From Bacillota bacterium (GTDB lineage Bacteria; Bacillota; JACPQU01), in assembly GCA_016190305.1 (NCBI GenBank), contig JACPQU010000156.1, positions 1 through 34,191 of the forward strand: DNA of 34,191 bases, given 5' to 3'. Each line of letters opens with the position of its first letter. Positions within the stretch are counted from its first letter, which is position 1. Shown one piece after another: positions 8,238 through 14,761 of this stretch. The position numbers were made by a program, and so were the translations under genes. The notes below the pieces were generated by a model. It did no database searches, had not been told where the DNA came from, and saw only the letters and a program-made list of their open reading frames with translations.

Positions 8238-8693
8238 GTGAGTCCTATTTCGAGATATTTCATCAAGGCAGGGCTGATCTATCTCGTGCTGGGATCCGGC
8301 ATCGGGTTGTTGATGGCCTTGGCTGCGGTACCAGTGGGCACCTTGCGCATCGTTCACGCCCACTTCAACCTTCTCGGATTTATGGCTTTCTTCATCTTCG
8401 GGGTGGCCTACCACATCCTCCCCCGGTTCCATGGCCGCCTTCTCTACAGCGAGAACATGGCCTGGGTTCATTTTTACCTGGCGAATTTCGGGCTGGTCGG
8501 AATGGCCCTTTCTTTTGTGATCAGGGACCCGCTCCTGACGGAGGGCCTCCTGGGAACTGCGGAAGCGGCGTCCGGGACGGCGGCGGTCACCCTCCCGCTG
8601 GCGGGCGTTGTCAGCGTGGCCGGAATCCTGCTCTTCGTCCTCAACATCTGGAAGAGTATGGCCCCGCTCAAGCCGACCCCGCCTCAGGGATAA
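8238..8693 (+). CDS. Small haem-copper-oxidase subunit I-like membrane protein (CcoN/NnrS-like fragment family)
   Basis: About 151 residues, starting at GTG 8238 behind AGGAGG with 7-nt spacing; an earlier in-frame GTG at 8220 lacks a ribosome site. Four predicted membrane helices are visible. The His-rich stretch RIVHAHFNLLGFMAFFIFG followed by HILPRFHG resembles the haem-ligating helix of cbb3-type cytochrome oxidase subunit I and of NnrS-like proteins, but a true subunit I has 12 or more helices. Proteins of this size are annotated as 'cbb3-type oxidase subunit I' in other anaerobes, and function is not established. It may bind a b-haem. The ferredoxin gene follows after 185 bp. This is a stand-alone small gene, not a visible truncation. 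Confidence 0.7.
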   Translation: MSPISRYFIKAGLIYLVLGSGIGLLMALAAVPVGTLRIVHAHFNLLGFMAFFIFGVAYHILPRFHGRLLYSENMAWVHFYLANFGLVGMALSFVIRDPLLTEGLLGTAEAASGTAAVTLPLAGVVSVAGILLFVLNIWKSMAPLKPTPPQG

Positions 8694-8699
8694 ACAAAC

Positions 8700-8732
8700 A
8701 CGCTGGGGAACCGGAACGACGCTGGGGAACCG
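8700..8732. repeat. Short direct repeat after the oxidase-like gene
   Basis: ACGCTGGGGAACCG occurs at 8700-8713 and again at 8719-8732. It lies just past a stop codon in non-coding DNA, before a GC-rich stretch containing a small hairpin (GAGCCC/GGGCTC, 8801-8818). Confidence 0.6.
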
Positions 8733-8878
8733 AAATAAACCTTACACTGAAACCCTGTCCCACCGAGGCACCTGCCGCCGCGCCCCGAGCGCCGGAGCCG
8801 GAGCCCCGGGAAGGGCTCGGGAGCCGCTTCGGCGGCCCCCTGGTTGGAGAGAGAACCGGGGGAAAGGGGGTGCTACAA

Positions 8879-9085
8879 ATGGCAGACAAGAGGATCCCCG
8901 TGATTGATGCGGACCTGTGTACCGGTTGCAACATCTGCGTGGATGAGTGCCCGACAGATTCACTGGAACTCAACGCGGAAGATATTGCCGACCTGGTCCG
9001 CCCGGAGGATTGTGACGGCGAAGAGGAGTGCGGTACCTGCAGCGACGTCTGTCCATTTGAGGCAATCAGCTACAAGCCGGCCTGA
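8879..9085 (+). CDS. Small [4Fe-4S] ferredoxin
   Basis: A 68-residue soluble electron carrier. The first cluster motif is classical: C-T-G-C-N-I-C-V-D-E-C-P. The second is C-x5-C-x2-C-x3-C-P (CDGEEECGTCSDVCP), in which the first Cys spacing is widened. The protein is acidic and likely carries one or two [4Fe-4S] clusters. The start is chosen at ATG 8879, 8 nt after AAAGGGGG; a GTG at 8870 lies inside that ribosome site. The first 17 bases of this gene (8880-8896) recur at 21802-21818 next to the second copy of the downstream gene, showing that this gene was once part of the duplicated block. Confidence 0.9.
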   Translation: MADKRIPVIDADLCTGCNICVDECPTDSLELNAEDIADLVRPEDCDGEEECGTCSDVCPFEAISYKPA

Positions 9086-9192
9086 ATATGCCGGATTGTA
9101 ACGGCCAAAGTCATACCCCGGGGCGAGTCGCGCAGGTACATCTGCCATGGCTCGCCCCGGCACTTGGAAGGGGCAGTGGCGACTTGCCGGTA

Positions 9193-9852
9193 ATGCCGAT
9201 CCATAGGTGGCTTTTCAGCAAGATCAAGATGGTCGCGGGGCGGGAGGAGTTCCTGGTCCATGAGATGACGAGCCGCTTCGGAGCTGACCCGGGCAAGCTG
9301 GCCGAAGAAGCCTTGAGCAAGTACGCTCCTCCGGCCGGCGACCTTCAGCTTGAGAAGGAAGCCCAGGAGATGTCCATCCACAACTGGCTCTACAGCCAGA
9401 TCGCCGCCGCCGAGACGAGGGAAGGCGCAGCGGTCAAGGCCTTCGAGGAGAAGCTCGGCGACGCGGGGATCCAGGCGATGCGCGAGATCTACCGGAACCA
9501 TGGACGGAACGCGGCCGAAGCGCTCCGCGAGGGTCCGGCAGGATCGAATCCGGCGGGGGTCCAGGAAGCTTTCGGCCTCCTGCAGAACTGCTTCCTGGAC
9601 GGGATGCCTTGCGATCAGGTCGTCGAGGTGGCCGAAGCCTCGGGGAACCGCATCGAATGGCACCATGCCGATTGCCTCCACCTTGAGCACTGGAAGGAGG
9701 CAGGGGTTTCCGGAAAAACGATGTGCTCCTTGCTGGGGGAATGGCTCCAGGGGTTCGCCGCAGGGCTCAACCCAGGGATCGTCCACCAGCGGAAGGCCGC
9801 CATCGTCAACGGCTCCCAGGCCTGCATCGACGTCTACGAACAGGCAAGTTGA
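9193..9852 (+). CDS. Conserved protein of unknown function, copy 1 (possible ATC-hydrolase/DUF6125-like)
   Basis: 219 residues, no signal or membrane segment. The start is placed at ATG 9193, where similarity to copy 2 remains in frame; no strong ribosome site is visible, so an upstream start at 9088 cannot be excluded. The N-terminal part holds an internal duplication: MPIHRWLFSKI at residue 1 and MSIHNWLYSQI at residue 60. The C-terminal half has a Cys/His pattern (NCFLDGMPCDQ, DCLHLEHW, MCSLLGEW, GSQACIDVY) that recalls the L-2-amino-thiazoline-4-carboxylate hydrolase/DUF6125 group, but this is from memory of the pattern only. It follows the ferredoxin by 107 bp and may be co-transcribed with it. 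A near-identical paralogue is at 21844-22506. Confidence 0.75.
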   Translation: MPIHRWLFSKIKMVAGREEFLVHEMTSRFGADPGKLAEEALSKYAPPAGDLQLEKEAQEMSIHNWLYSQIAAAETREGAAVKAFEEKLGDAGIQAMREIYRNHGRNAAEALREGPAGSNPAGVQEAFGLLQNCFLDGMPCDQVVEVAEASGNRIEWHHADCLHLEHWKEAGVSGKTMCSLLGEWLQGFAAGLNPGIVHQRKAAIVNGSQACIDVYEQAS

Positions 9853-9918
9853 AGAACCTAAACGGAAACCCTAAACGCAAGGAATACTAAGGAATACTAT
9901 ATATGCTTCAATGATCCG

Positions 9919-9942
9919 GGGTCCCGCTGACGGCGTGGACCC
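9919..9942 (+). terminator. Hairpin terminator after copy 1
   Basis: GGGTCC (9919-9924) pairs with GGACCC (9937-9942), and the loop contains a further CGC/GCG pairing. The tail is ATTCTTTC. The same hairpin core recurs after copy 2, so it belongs to the duplicated block. It lies inside the 3' end of the dead NrfD-like gene on the other strand. Confidence 0.7.
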
Positions 9943-10652
9943 ATTCTTTCGCTGAAAGGAGAGCCCGCCTGGCCGACCAGCCGCCCGCCAGCAACAGCGC
10001 CCCGGCAGGGACAAACGAGAATCGGGCAGCCGCGGGTTGTCAATGCAATCAGGCCGGTGATTATCAGGACGATGGGCAACACCAGTTGCCCCGCCAGGAT
10101 CCCCATCGAAAAAGAGGTGAGCGCAGCAGGAGCCGGGTCGACTCCCGAACCGCCGCGGTACCCCGACTGCCCGAATGGATCCAGCCGGCTACGAAAGCCG
10201 ATTGGATGGCGATCATGAAGAGGGAAATCCACCGGGCCGTTCGGAGCGCATCCGCGGATGACCCGGTCCGAGTCGAAAGGCAAACAACCAGCAGCACGCC
10301 TCCGAGGCCGCTGGTCAGGCTCGTGCCGAGGGAAACAAGGAACGAGACCCTGCTACGCCAAAACGGGATGGCGTTGAAGGAAGCCAGCAGCATCGCGGGA
10401 TAGAGGGTGAGCAAACCGGGCGGAACCCCTTGAGATCCACGCCTTCCGCCAGCCGGACAACAGGAAGACGGTACGCTGCGGGTTCCGCGCTTCAAACAAC
10501 AGGACCAGGCCGGCGAGAACCCCTGCCAGGGCGCCCAGGAAGACCGCCGCGCGGCTCGCCAGCACCAGCCCGAACAGGATCATTGCGCCACAAAGGCCTT
10601 CCAGGAACAGGGAGGCGGCGGTCAATCCATACCAGTGTTTCTGGACTTGCAT
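9930..10652 (-). pseudogene. NrfD/PsrC-type quinone-interacting membrane anchor, decayed
   Basis: The start is intact: ATG 10652 with ribosome site GGGGAT and a first membrane helix (WYGLTAASLFLEGLCGAMIL). The reading continues to the family stretch GWRKAWISRG. It then jumps frame and skips roughly 50-60 residues expected in the family before resuming with LLTLYPAMLLASFNAIPFW. A second frameshift near 10110 leads into the last helix (LAGQLVLPIVLIITGLIAL). The 3' end is uncertain and overlaps the terminator of copy 1. The intact protein would have passed electrons between menaquinone and the Fe-S subunit. It is the third gene of a dead A-B-C operon. Confidence 0.8.
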
Positions 10653-10669
10653 CGCAGGTATCCCCTATT

Positions 10670-10930
10670 TCAAGTAATACACCGATAATACACCGAAGGC
10701 TCGGTGCCCGCCTCATCCAGCAGCCTGATCCCGCCCCGCTCCCTGATCAGCCGTGCGACCAGGCCTCTCGGTTCATCCAGGTCTCCGAACCAGCGCGCCC
10801 CGGCCGGGCACAAGAGCACGCAGGACGGGGTGGCTTCCGGATCCTCCCCCGGAGACGGCGCACGCCTGGCAGCCGATACACCGATGGTAATCGACGTAAA
10901 CTATGCCGTCCGCCCGCTTGATCGTGGCCC
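10670..10930 (-). pseudogene. DmsB/PsrB-type Fe-S subunit, decayed fragment
   Basis: Two pieces in different frames survive. The upstream piece reads RADGIVYVDYHRCIGCQACA, the usual cluster-binding segment in the middle of such subunits. It is preceded by a stop, so the N-terminal half is missing. After an internal deletion and frame change comes SCVLLCPAGARWFGDLDEP, followed by LLDEAGTEPSVYYR, the classic C-terminal region of DMSO/polysulfide-reductase B subunits, ending at a TGA at 10670-10672. Too few Cys remain for the four clusters of the family. It sits between the A and C remnants, in the usual gene order. Confidence 0.85.
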
Positions 10931-10955
10931 AGTCATTTCAATCCTTCCCCTTCAC

Positions 10956-11066
10956 CTTGCGGATCCGATCAGCCTTGCGGACCCGCTTAGCCTACGGGTT
11001 GCAATCCCATCCCGGCCAGAATGAGCATCTTGCGGACCCTATCAGTCTTGCGGACCCGCTTAGCCT
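10956..11066. repeat. Direct repeat of 38 bp at the end of the dead catalytic gene
   Basis: The segments 10956-10993 and 11029-11066 match at 35 of 38 positions by my count. Each is itself two loosely similar halves beginning CTTGCGGA. In the minus-strand frame they encode Lys/Arg-rich stretches (KAKRVRKTDRVRK) that extend the remnant past the normal end of the enzyme, so they look like expansion in a gene no longer under selection. Confidence 0.65.
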
Positions 11067-11612
11067 TGTAGACCCGAACCTTGACCTGGTCCTTGGAGCC
11101 CCCGCACTCGTTGGTCAGCTCGATGAGGCTGGGCGCCAGCGAGTCAAGGTTGGGCAGTTCCATGTCCTTGGCCACGGGGGTGATCCAGTGCCCGAACCAG
11201 TGGGTGGTGACCACAGCCAGAAGGGATAATCGTCCGGTTGCTTTCCGTAGCACCGGATCAATACCTCATCGAGGATCTCCGCGGGATTCTCGAACGACGG
11301 CAGGGGTTGATACTCGGCAAGTTGGCGATCCCACCAGCGGATCCCGCGTTCGTGCAGCCGCTGTCCCAGTTCGGCCCCGATCCGCATGAACCGCTCCTGG
11401 TAAGGAAGCTCGAAACGCGCGCCGGGTCGCTTCATGGTCCGGCCCAGGTACCAGGGGCGGAAATAAGCGGGCCCCAGGTAGTACATTCCCTTCACCCTGG
11501 CCCCGGGATTGGGGACGAAGAAGCCGCCGTGCTCCTTGAACCAGTCGAGCCCGTGCTCCACCCGGCCCCCTTTCAGGAGCCGGGTCGCGGCCCGGCACAG
11601 GCGATCGTAGAT
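10987..11612 (-). pseudogene. Molybdopterin oxidoreductase catalytic subunit (DMSO reductase superfamily), C-terminal remnant
   Basis: The surviving upstream piece (from the TAG at 11613-11615) includes IYDRLCRAATRLLKGG, ERFMRIGAELGQRLHERG and CYGKQPDDYPFWL, typical of the region before the last cofactor-binding domain of PsrA/PhsA-like enzymes. At about 11215-11240 the frame changes and the 80-100 residues expected next are absent. Sequence resumes at THWFGHWITPVAKDMELP and ends in VKVRVYKA, the usual C-terminal region of these enzymes. The N-terminal two thirds, with the Fe-S and active-site domains, is gone. Substrate cannot be told (polysulfide, thiosulfate, tetrathionate and similar are possible). 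The gene cannot be functional. Confidence 0.85.
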
Positions 11613-11669
11613 CTATTCAGTTAGCACCTTGGGCATGGGGAACATAAGTTTGGGTTAAACGCATGAAAT

Positions 11670-11775
11670 CCCTTTGGTCTTATGAAAAATACATTGCTTG
11701 AGCAATTTGCCGATTTGGTGCTCTTTCAAAAAGCGCAAAACCGAAAGCTTAGTCTCGTTTTCATAAGACAAAGCC
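11670..11775. mobile_element. Candidate MITE-like element with terminal inverted repeats
   Basis: GTCTTATGAAAA at 11677-11688 is matched by its exact reverse complement TTTTCATAAGAC at 11758-11769. Allowing one bulged base, the match extends outward through CTTTG to about 16 bp on each side. The about 100-bp body is AT-rich, unlike the GC-rich surroundings, and contains the smaller palindrome TTGCTTGAGCAA (11694-11705). No open frame is present and no clear target duplication is visible. It lies between the dead oxidoreductase gene and the 3' end of the signalling cluster. A large terminator-like structure is the alternative. Confidence 0.45.
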
Positions 11776-11785
11776 TCGTGTCTTC

Positions 11786-13702
11786 TCAAGATATTACTTC
11801 AATTTTACTTTCCAACGGAAAACATACTTTAAATGTTGACCCCTCTCTCCCTGTTTCTATCTCTATTCTGGCATGATTGTCTTCAGCAATCCTGTGGCAA
11901 ACCGCCAGGCCGAGGCCGGTTCCTTTCTCCTTGGTCGAAAAGAACGGAGTGCCTATTTTATTGAGTACTTCCGGAGCGATCCCTTCCCCCTGGTCCTTGA
12001 CGGCCAGCACTACGGAATCGCCGTCCAGACAGGTTTTAATGGTTAACACACCCTTGTCGGCCATCGCTTCCAACCCGTTCCGGACGAGATTGAGTATGAC
12101 CTGCCTGATCTGCTTCTCATCCAGGAGCAGTTCGGGGACCTCCTCCAGAATGGCGTTGACCACGATCCCGTTCTTGCCGGCATCAGCCTTGATCATAGGC
12201 AACAGAGCGGACACGATATCGTTAAGGAAATGTTTTTTCTTGTATATGGCCGTATTCTTGGACAGAGAGAGAAATTCGGAGATAATGAGATTAATGCGGT
12301 CGATCTCATCGAGCATCGTGGTTAAGTGATCTTGATAAGAAGCTAGTTCGGTTTTCTTCTTGAGCAACTCGAGATAGCCCTTAACCACGGTTATCGGATT
12401 TCTGACCTCGTGGGCGATCCCTGCCGCGATCGCCCCGATCAGGTTAAGGCGTTCCAGGCGCGCCAATTCCTGTTCGAAGTGTTTCTTCTCGGATATATCT
12501 TTCAAGGTCGTCAGCCAGCAGTCGGCATCGTCAAGCTTGATCACCGATAATGAGGCCATGGTTCTGATGGTCTTCCCCGACTTGGCGCGGATATCCAATT
12601 CTTGATTGACTATGCCGCCCTGTTCCGGCAACTGTTCTCCCAAGCGTTGCAGGCCCACCCAGTCATCCTGCGACAATATGCCCAATCCAACAGGTGAGTG
12701 GCCGATAACTTCATCGGGAGCAAAGCCGAGGTTGTCAAGATAAGACTGGTTTACTTCTACGATCTTGTTGTCCGACATTTTTAAAATAGCGATCATGTCA
12801 GGACTATTGTTAAATATCTTGTAGAAGCGATCCTCCGATTGGTGCAGATCCACCTCGCGCAGCTTATCGGCGAGAGCGCGGTAACGTCCCTCGCTCTCCT
12901 TGAGCGCCTGCCCCATCCGCTCCCGCTGGGTGATATCGCGAAATACCAGGACTAACCCGATGATGTTTTCCTGATCATTTCTAATGGGTGCTGCCGAGTG
13001 CTCTATCAGGATCTCCATTCCGTCCCGCGTTACTAAAATCGAATTATTGACCGGACCTACGGCAACACCCTCGCGCAGAATACTGGTCACCGGGTTCTCG
13101 GTATGCTGGCGTGTCTCACTGTCGATGATATTATACACCTCAGTTAACTTGCTGCCCGAGATCTCTTCCAGCTTCCAGCCCAGCAAGTCCTCCGCAACCG
13201 GGTTCATGAAATTGATCAGGCCTTGCCCGTCGGTAGCAATCACAGCTTCCAAGATGCTCCTGAGCGTTATTTCAAACCACTTCTTGTTCTCTTGTAATTC
13301 TCTTTCCATATTATGCTTGTAGAGAGCTATCTCGATAGCTATGTACAGTTCCCTATCTTCAAAGGGTTTGAGTATATATCCATATGGTTCCGCGATCTTG
13401 GCGCGCTGCAAGGTGTCTTCATCCGAATAGGCGGTAAGGAAGACAATCGGAATATCGAAATGTTTATAGATATATTCGGCAGCTATTATTCCGCCCATTT
13501 CTCCATAGAGCATGATATCCATCAAAACCAGGTCAGGCTGTGTCTCCTGTGCATTTTTCACAGCTTCTTCCCCGGTAGATGCGATAGCAGGAACGAGATA
13601 TCCCAGCCTGACCAGCTTCCGTCGCAAGTCAAGGGCTACAACACCTTCGTCTTCAACAATCAATATCTTCTTCAGTTGTTTAATGCCGTTTGCGTTGGGC
13701 AT
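11786..13702 (-). CDS. Hybrid receiver-PAS-PAS histidine kinase
   Basis: 638 residues, soluble. The receiver domain (about 10-128) has the acidic pair E17/D18, the phospho-acceptor D62 (LVLMDIML) and the conserved Lys in ILKPFEDREL. Two PAS domains follow (about 140-265 and 285-410). The HisKA domain has H431 in GIAHEVRNPITVVKGYLELL. The HATPase_c domain (about 525-630) shows the N box (LVRNGLEAM), DQGEGIAPE and TGLGLAVCHRIAEDN. The input receiver lies N-terminal, so this protein probably takes phosphate from the kinase encoded just upstream and controls its own kinase output. ATG 13702 is preceded by AAGGAGAA; the gap to the previous gene is 13 bp. No DNA-binding output domain is present. 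Confidence 0.93.
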   Translation of the reverse strand: MPNANGIKQLKKILIVEDEGVVALDLRRKLVRLGYLVPAIASTGEEAVKNAQETQPDLVLMDIMLYGEMGGIIAAEYIYKHFDIPIVFLTAYSDEDTLQRAKIAEPYGYILKPFEDRELYIAIEIALYKHNMERELQENKKWFEITLRSILEAVIATDGQGLINFMNPVAEDLLGWKLEEISGSKLTEVYNIIDSETRQHTENPVTSILREGVAVGPVNNSILVTRDGMEILIEHSAAPIRNDQENIIGLVLVFRDITQRERMGQALKESEGRYRALADKLREVDLHQSEDRFYKIFNNSPDMIAILKMSDNKIVEVNQSYLDNLGFAPDEVIGHSPVGLGILSQDDWVGLQRLGEQLPEQGGIVNQELDIRAKSGKTIRTMASLSVIKLDDADCWLTTLKDISEKKHFEQELARLERLNLIGAIAAGIAHEVRNPITVVKGYLELLKKKTELASYQDHLTTMLDEIDRINLIISEFLSLSKNTAIYKKKHFLNDIVSALLPMIKADAGKNGIVVNAILEEVPELLLDEKQIRQVILNLVRNGLEAMADKGVLTIKTCLDGDSVVLAVKDQGEGIAPEVLNKIGTPFFSTKEKGTGLGLAVCHRIAEDNHARIEIETGREGSTFKVCFPLESKIEVIS

Positions 13703-13715
13703 GGTGCCATTCTCC

Positions 13716-14759
13716 TTATTTCAAAGCCTCAAACATAATCATCACATTGGTTCCGCCGCATGAATCCAGATGAATAGTGCCTCTAAGCTGCTGAACCAGC
13801 ACGTTCACCAATGTCAATCCCAGTGATTCACAATTCTGTATATTGAATCCTTCTGGCATGCCGATACCATTGTCGCTGACTGTCACTTGAATTTTATTGC
13901 CGGGACTTTTTTTCATGGCAAGCCGGATTTCAGCCTTGCCGTCCACACACTTTGCCGAATCAGGAAAGGCGTGTTTGAGTGAATTGGAGATAAGTTCGTT
14001 GATGATCAGAGCACAGGGAATTACCGTATCGACACTGAGCGTAAAATCTTCAACACTTATGCTTGGTCTGATGCCCTTCTTGGTCGCCCCGTAAGATTGG
14101 AACAGGTTGGAAACCAGACCCGGAATGTAATCCCCGAGTTCAATCCATGCCAGGGATTGAGATTGGTATAGCTTTTGATGAATAAGCGCCATCGAATAAA
14201 TGCGGTCTTTACTCTCCTTGAACAATTCAATGGCCTGCTCGTCTTTTATGTAACCCATTTGCAGATTGAGCATGCTGTGGATGATCTGTAGGTTATTCTT
14301 AACGCGGTGGTGTATTTCTCTTAGAAGCGCATCCTTTTCTCGCAGTGAATCTTTGACCCGATCCTCAGCATGCCGGAGTTCCTGGTTGACGGCCTCGGTT
14401 TTTTCTCTCTCCATGTCAAAGTCATCGAGGATGTTCAACATTGCCCGCTGCGCATCTTCCAGCCGGGCCTTCTCCCCGGCAAAATCTTCCAGAATATTGA
14501 GCGCGGCGCGATATGTTACTTCAAGACGCTCTTTCTCATCGGCGAAGTCCTCAAGGATATTTAGCATCGCTTTTAGATAGTCCTCGACGTTAATCGTTGA
14601 TGTCACTTGTAAAGCTTCAGACATCAAGACTATCTCTTTCTCCCGGCTATCATCAACATTGGTAATCGCTGATTCTAGATGCAATGCTTCAGGCACCAGG
14701 CCCCCCCCTATCCAGCAATGAGCAATGAGTCCTGCTTTGAGATTCTCTAACCTCTCCAC
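13716..14759 (-). CDS. HisKA_2-type histidine kinase with N-terminal coiled repeats
   Basis: Up to 347 residues. The N-terminal part has three near-identical 21-residue units at about 61-124, each built on [11 protein letters not shown]-x2-EKERLE, a likely coiled coil. The dimerisation domain is HisKA_2-type: [20 protein letters not shown] with H150/H151. The HATPase_c domain follows ([34 protein letters not shown]). The protein has no sensor domain of its own. Its start, GTG 14759, lies 2 bp past the stop of the giant upstream gene, so it is probably the kinase module for that sensor. Other possible starts are GTG at codon 22 (after a G-run) and the ATG at codon 46. Confidence 0.9.
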   Translation of the reverse strand: MERLENLKAGLIAHCWIGGGLVPEALHLESAITNVDDSREKEIVLMSEALQVTSTINVEDYLKAMLNILEDFADEKERLEVTYRAALNILEDFAGEKARLEDAQRAMLNILDDFDMEREKTEAVNQELRHAEDRVKDSLREKDALLREIHHRVKNNLQIIHSMLNLQMGYIKDEQAIELFKESKDRIYSMALIHQKLYQSQSLAWIELGDYIPGLVSNLFQSYGATKKGIRPSISVEDFTLSVDTVIPCALIINELISNSLKHAFPDSAKCVDGKAEIRLAMKKSPGNKIQVTVSDNGIGMPEGFNIQNCESLGLTLVNVLVQQLRGTIHLDSCGGTNVMIMFEALK

Positions 14760-14761
14760 CT

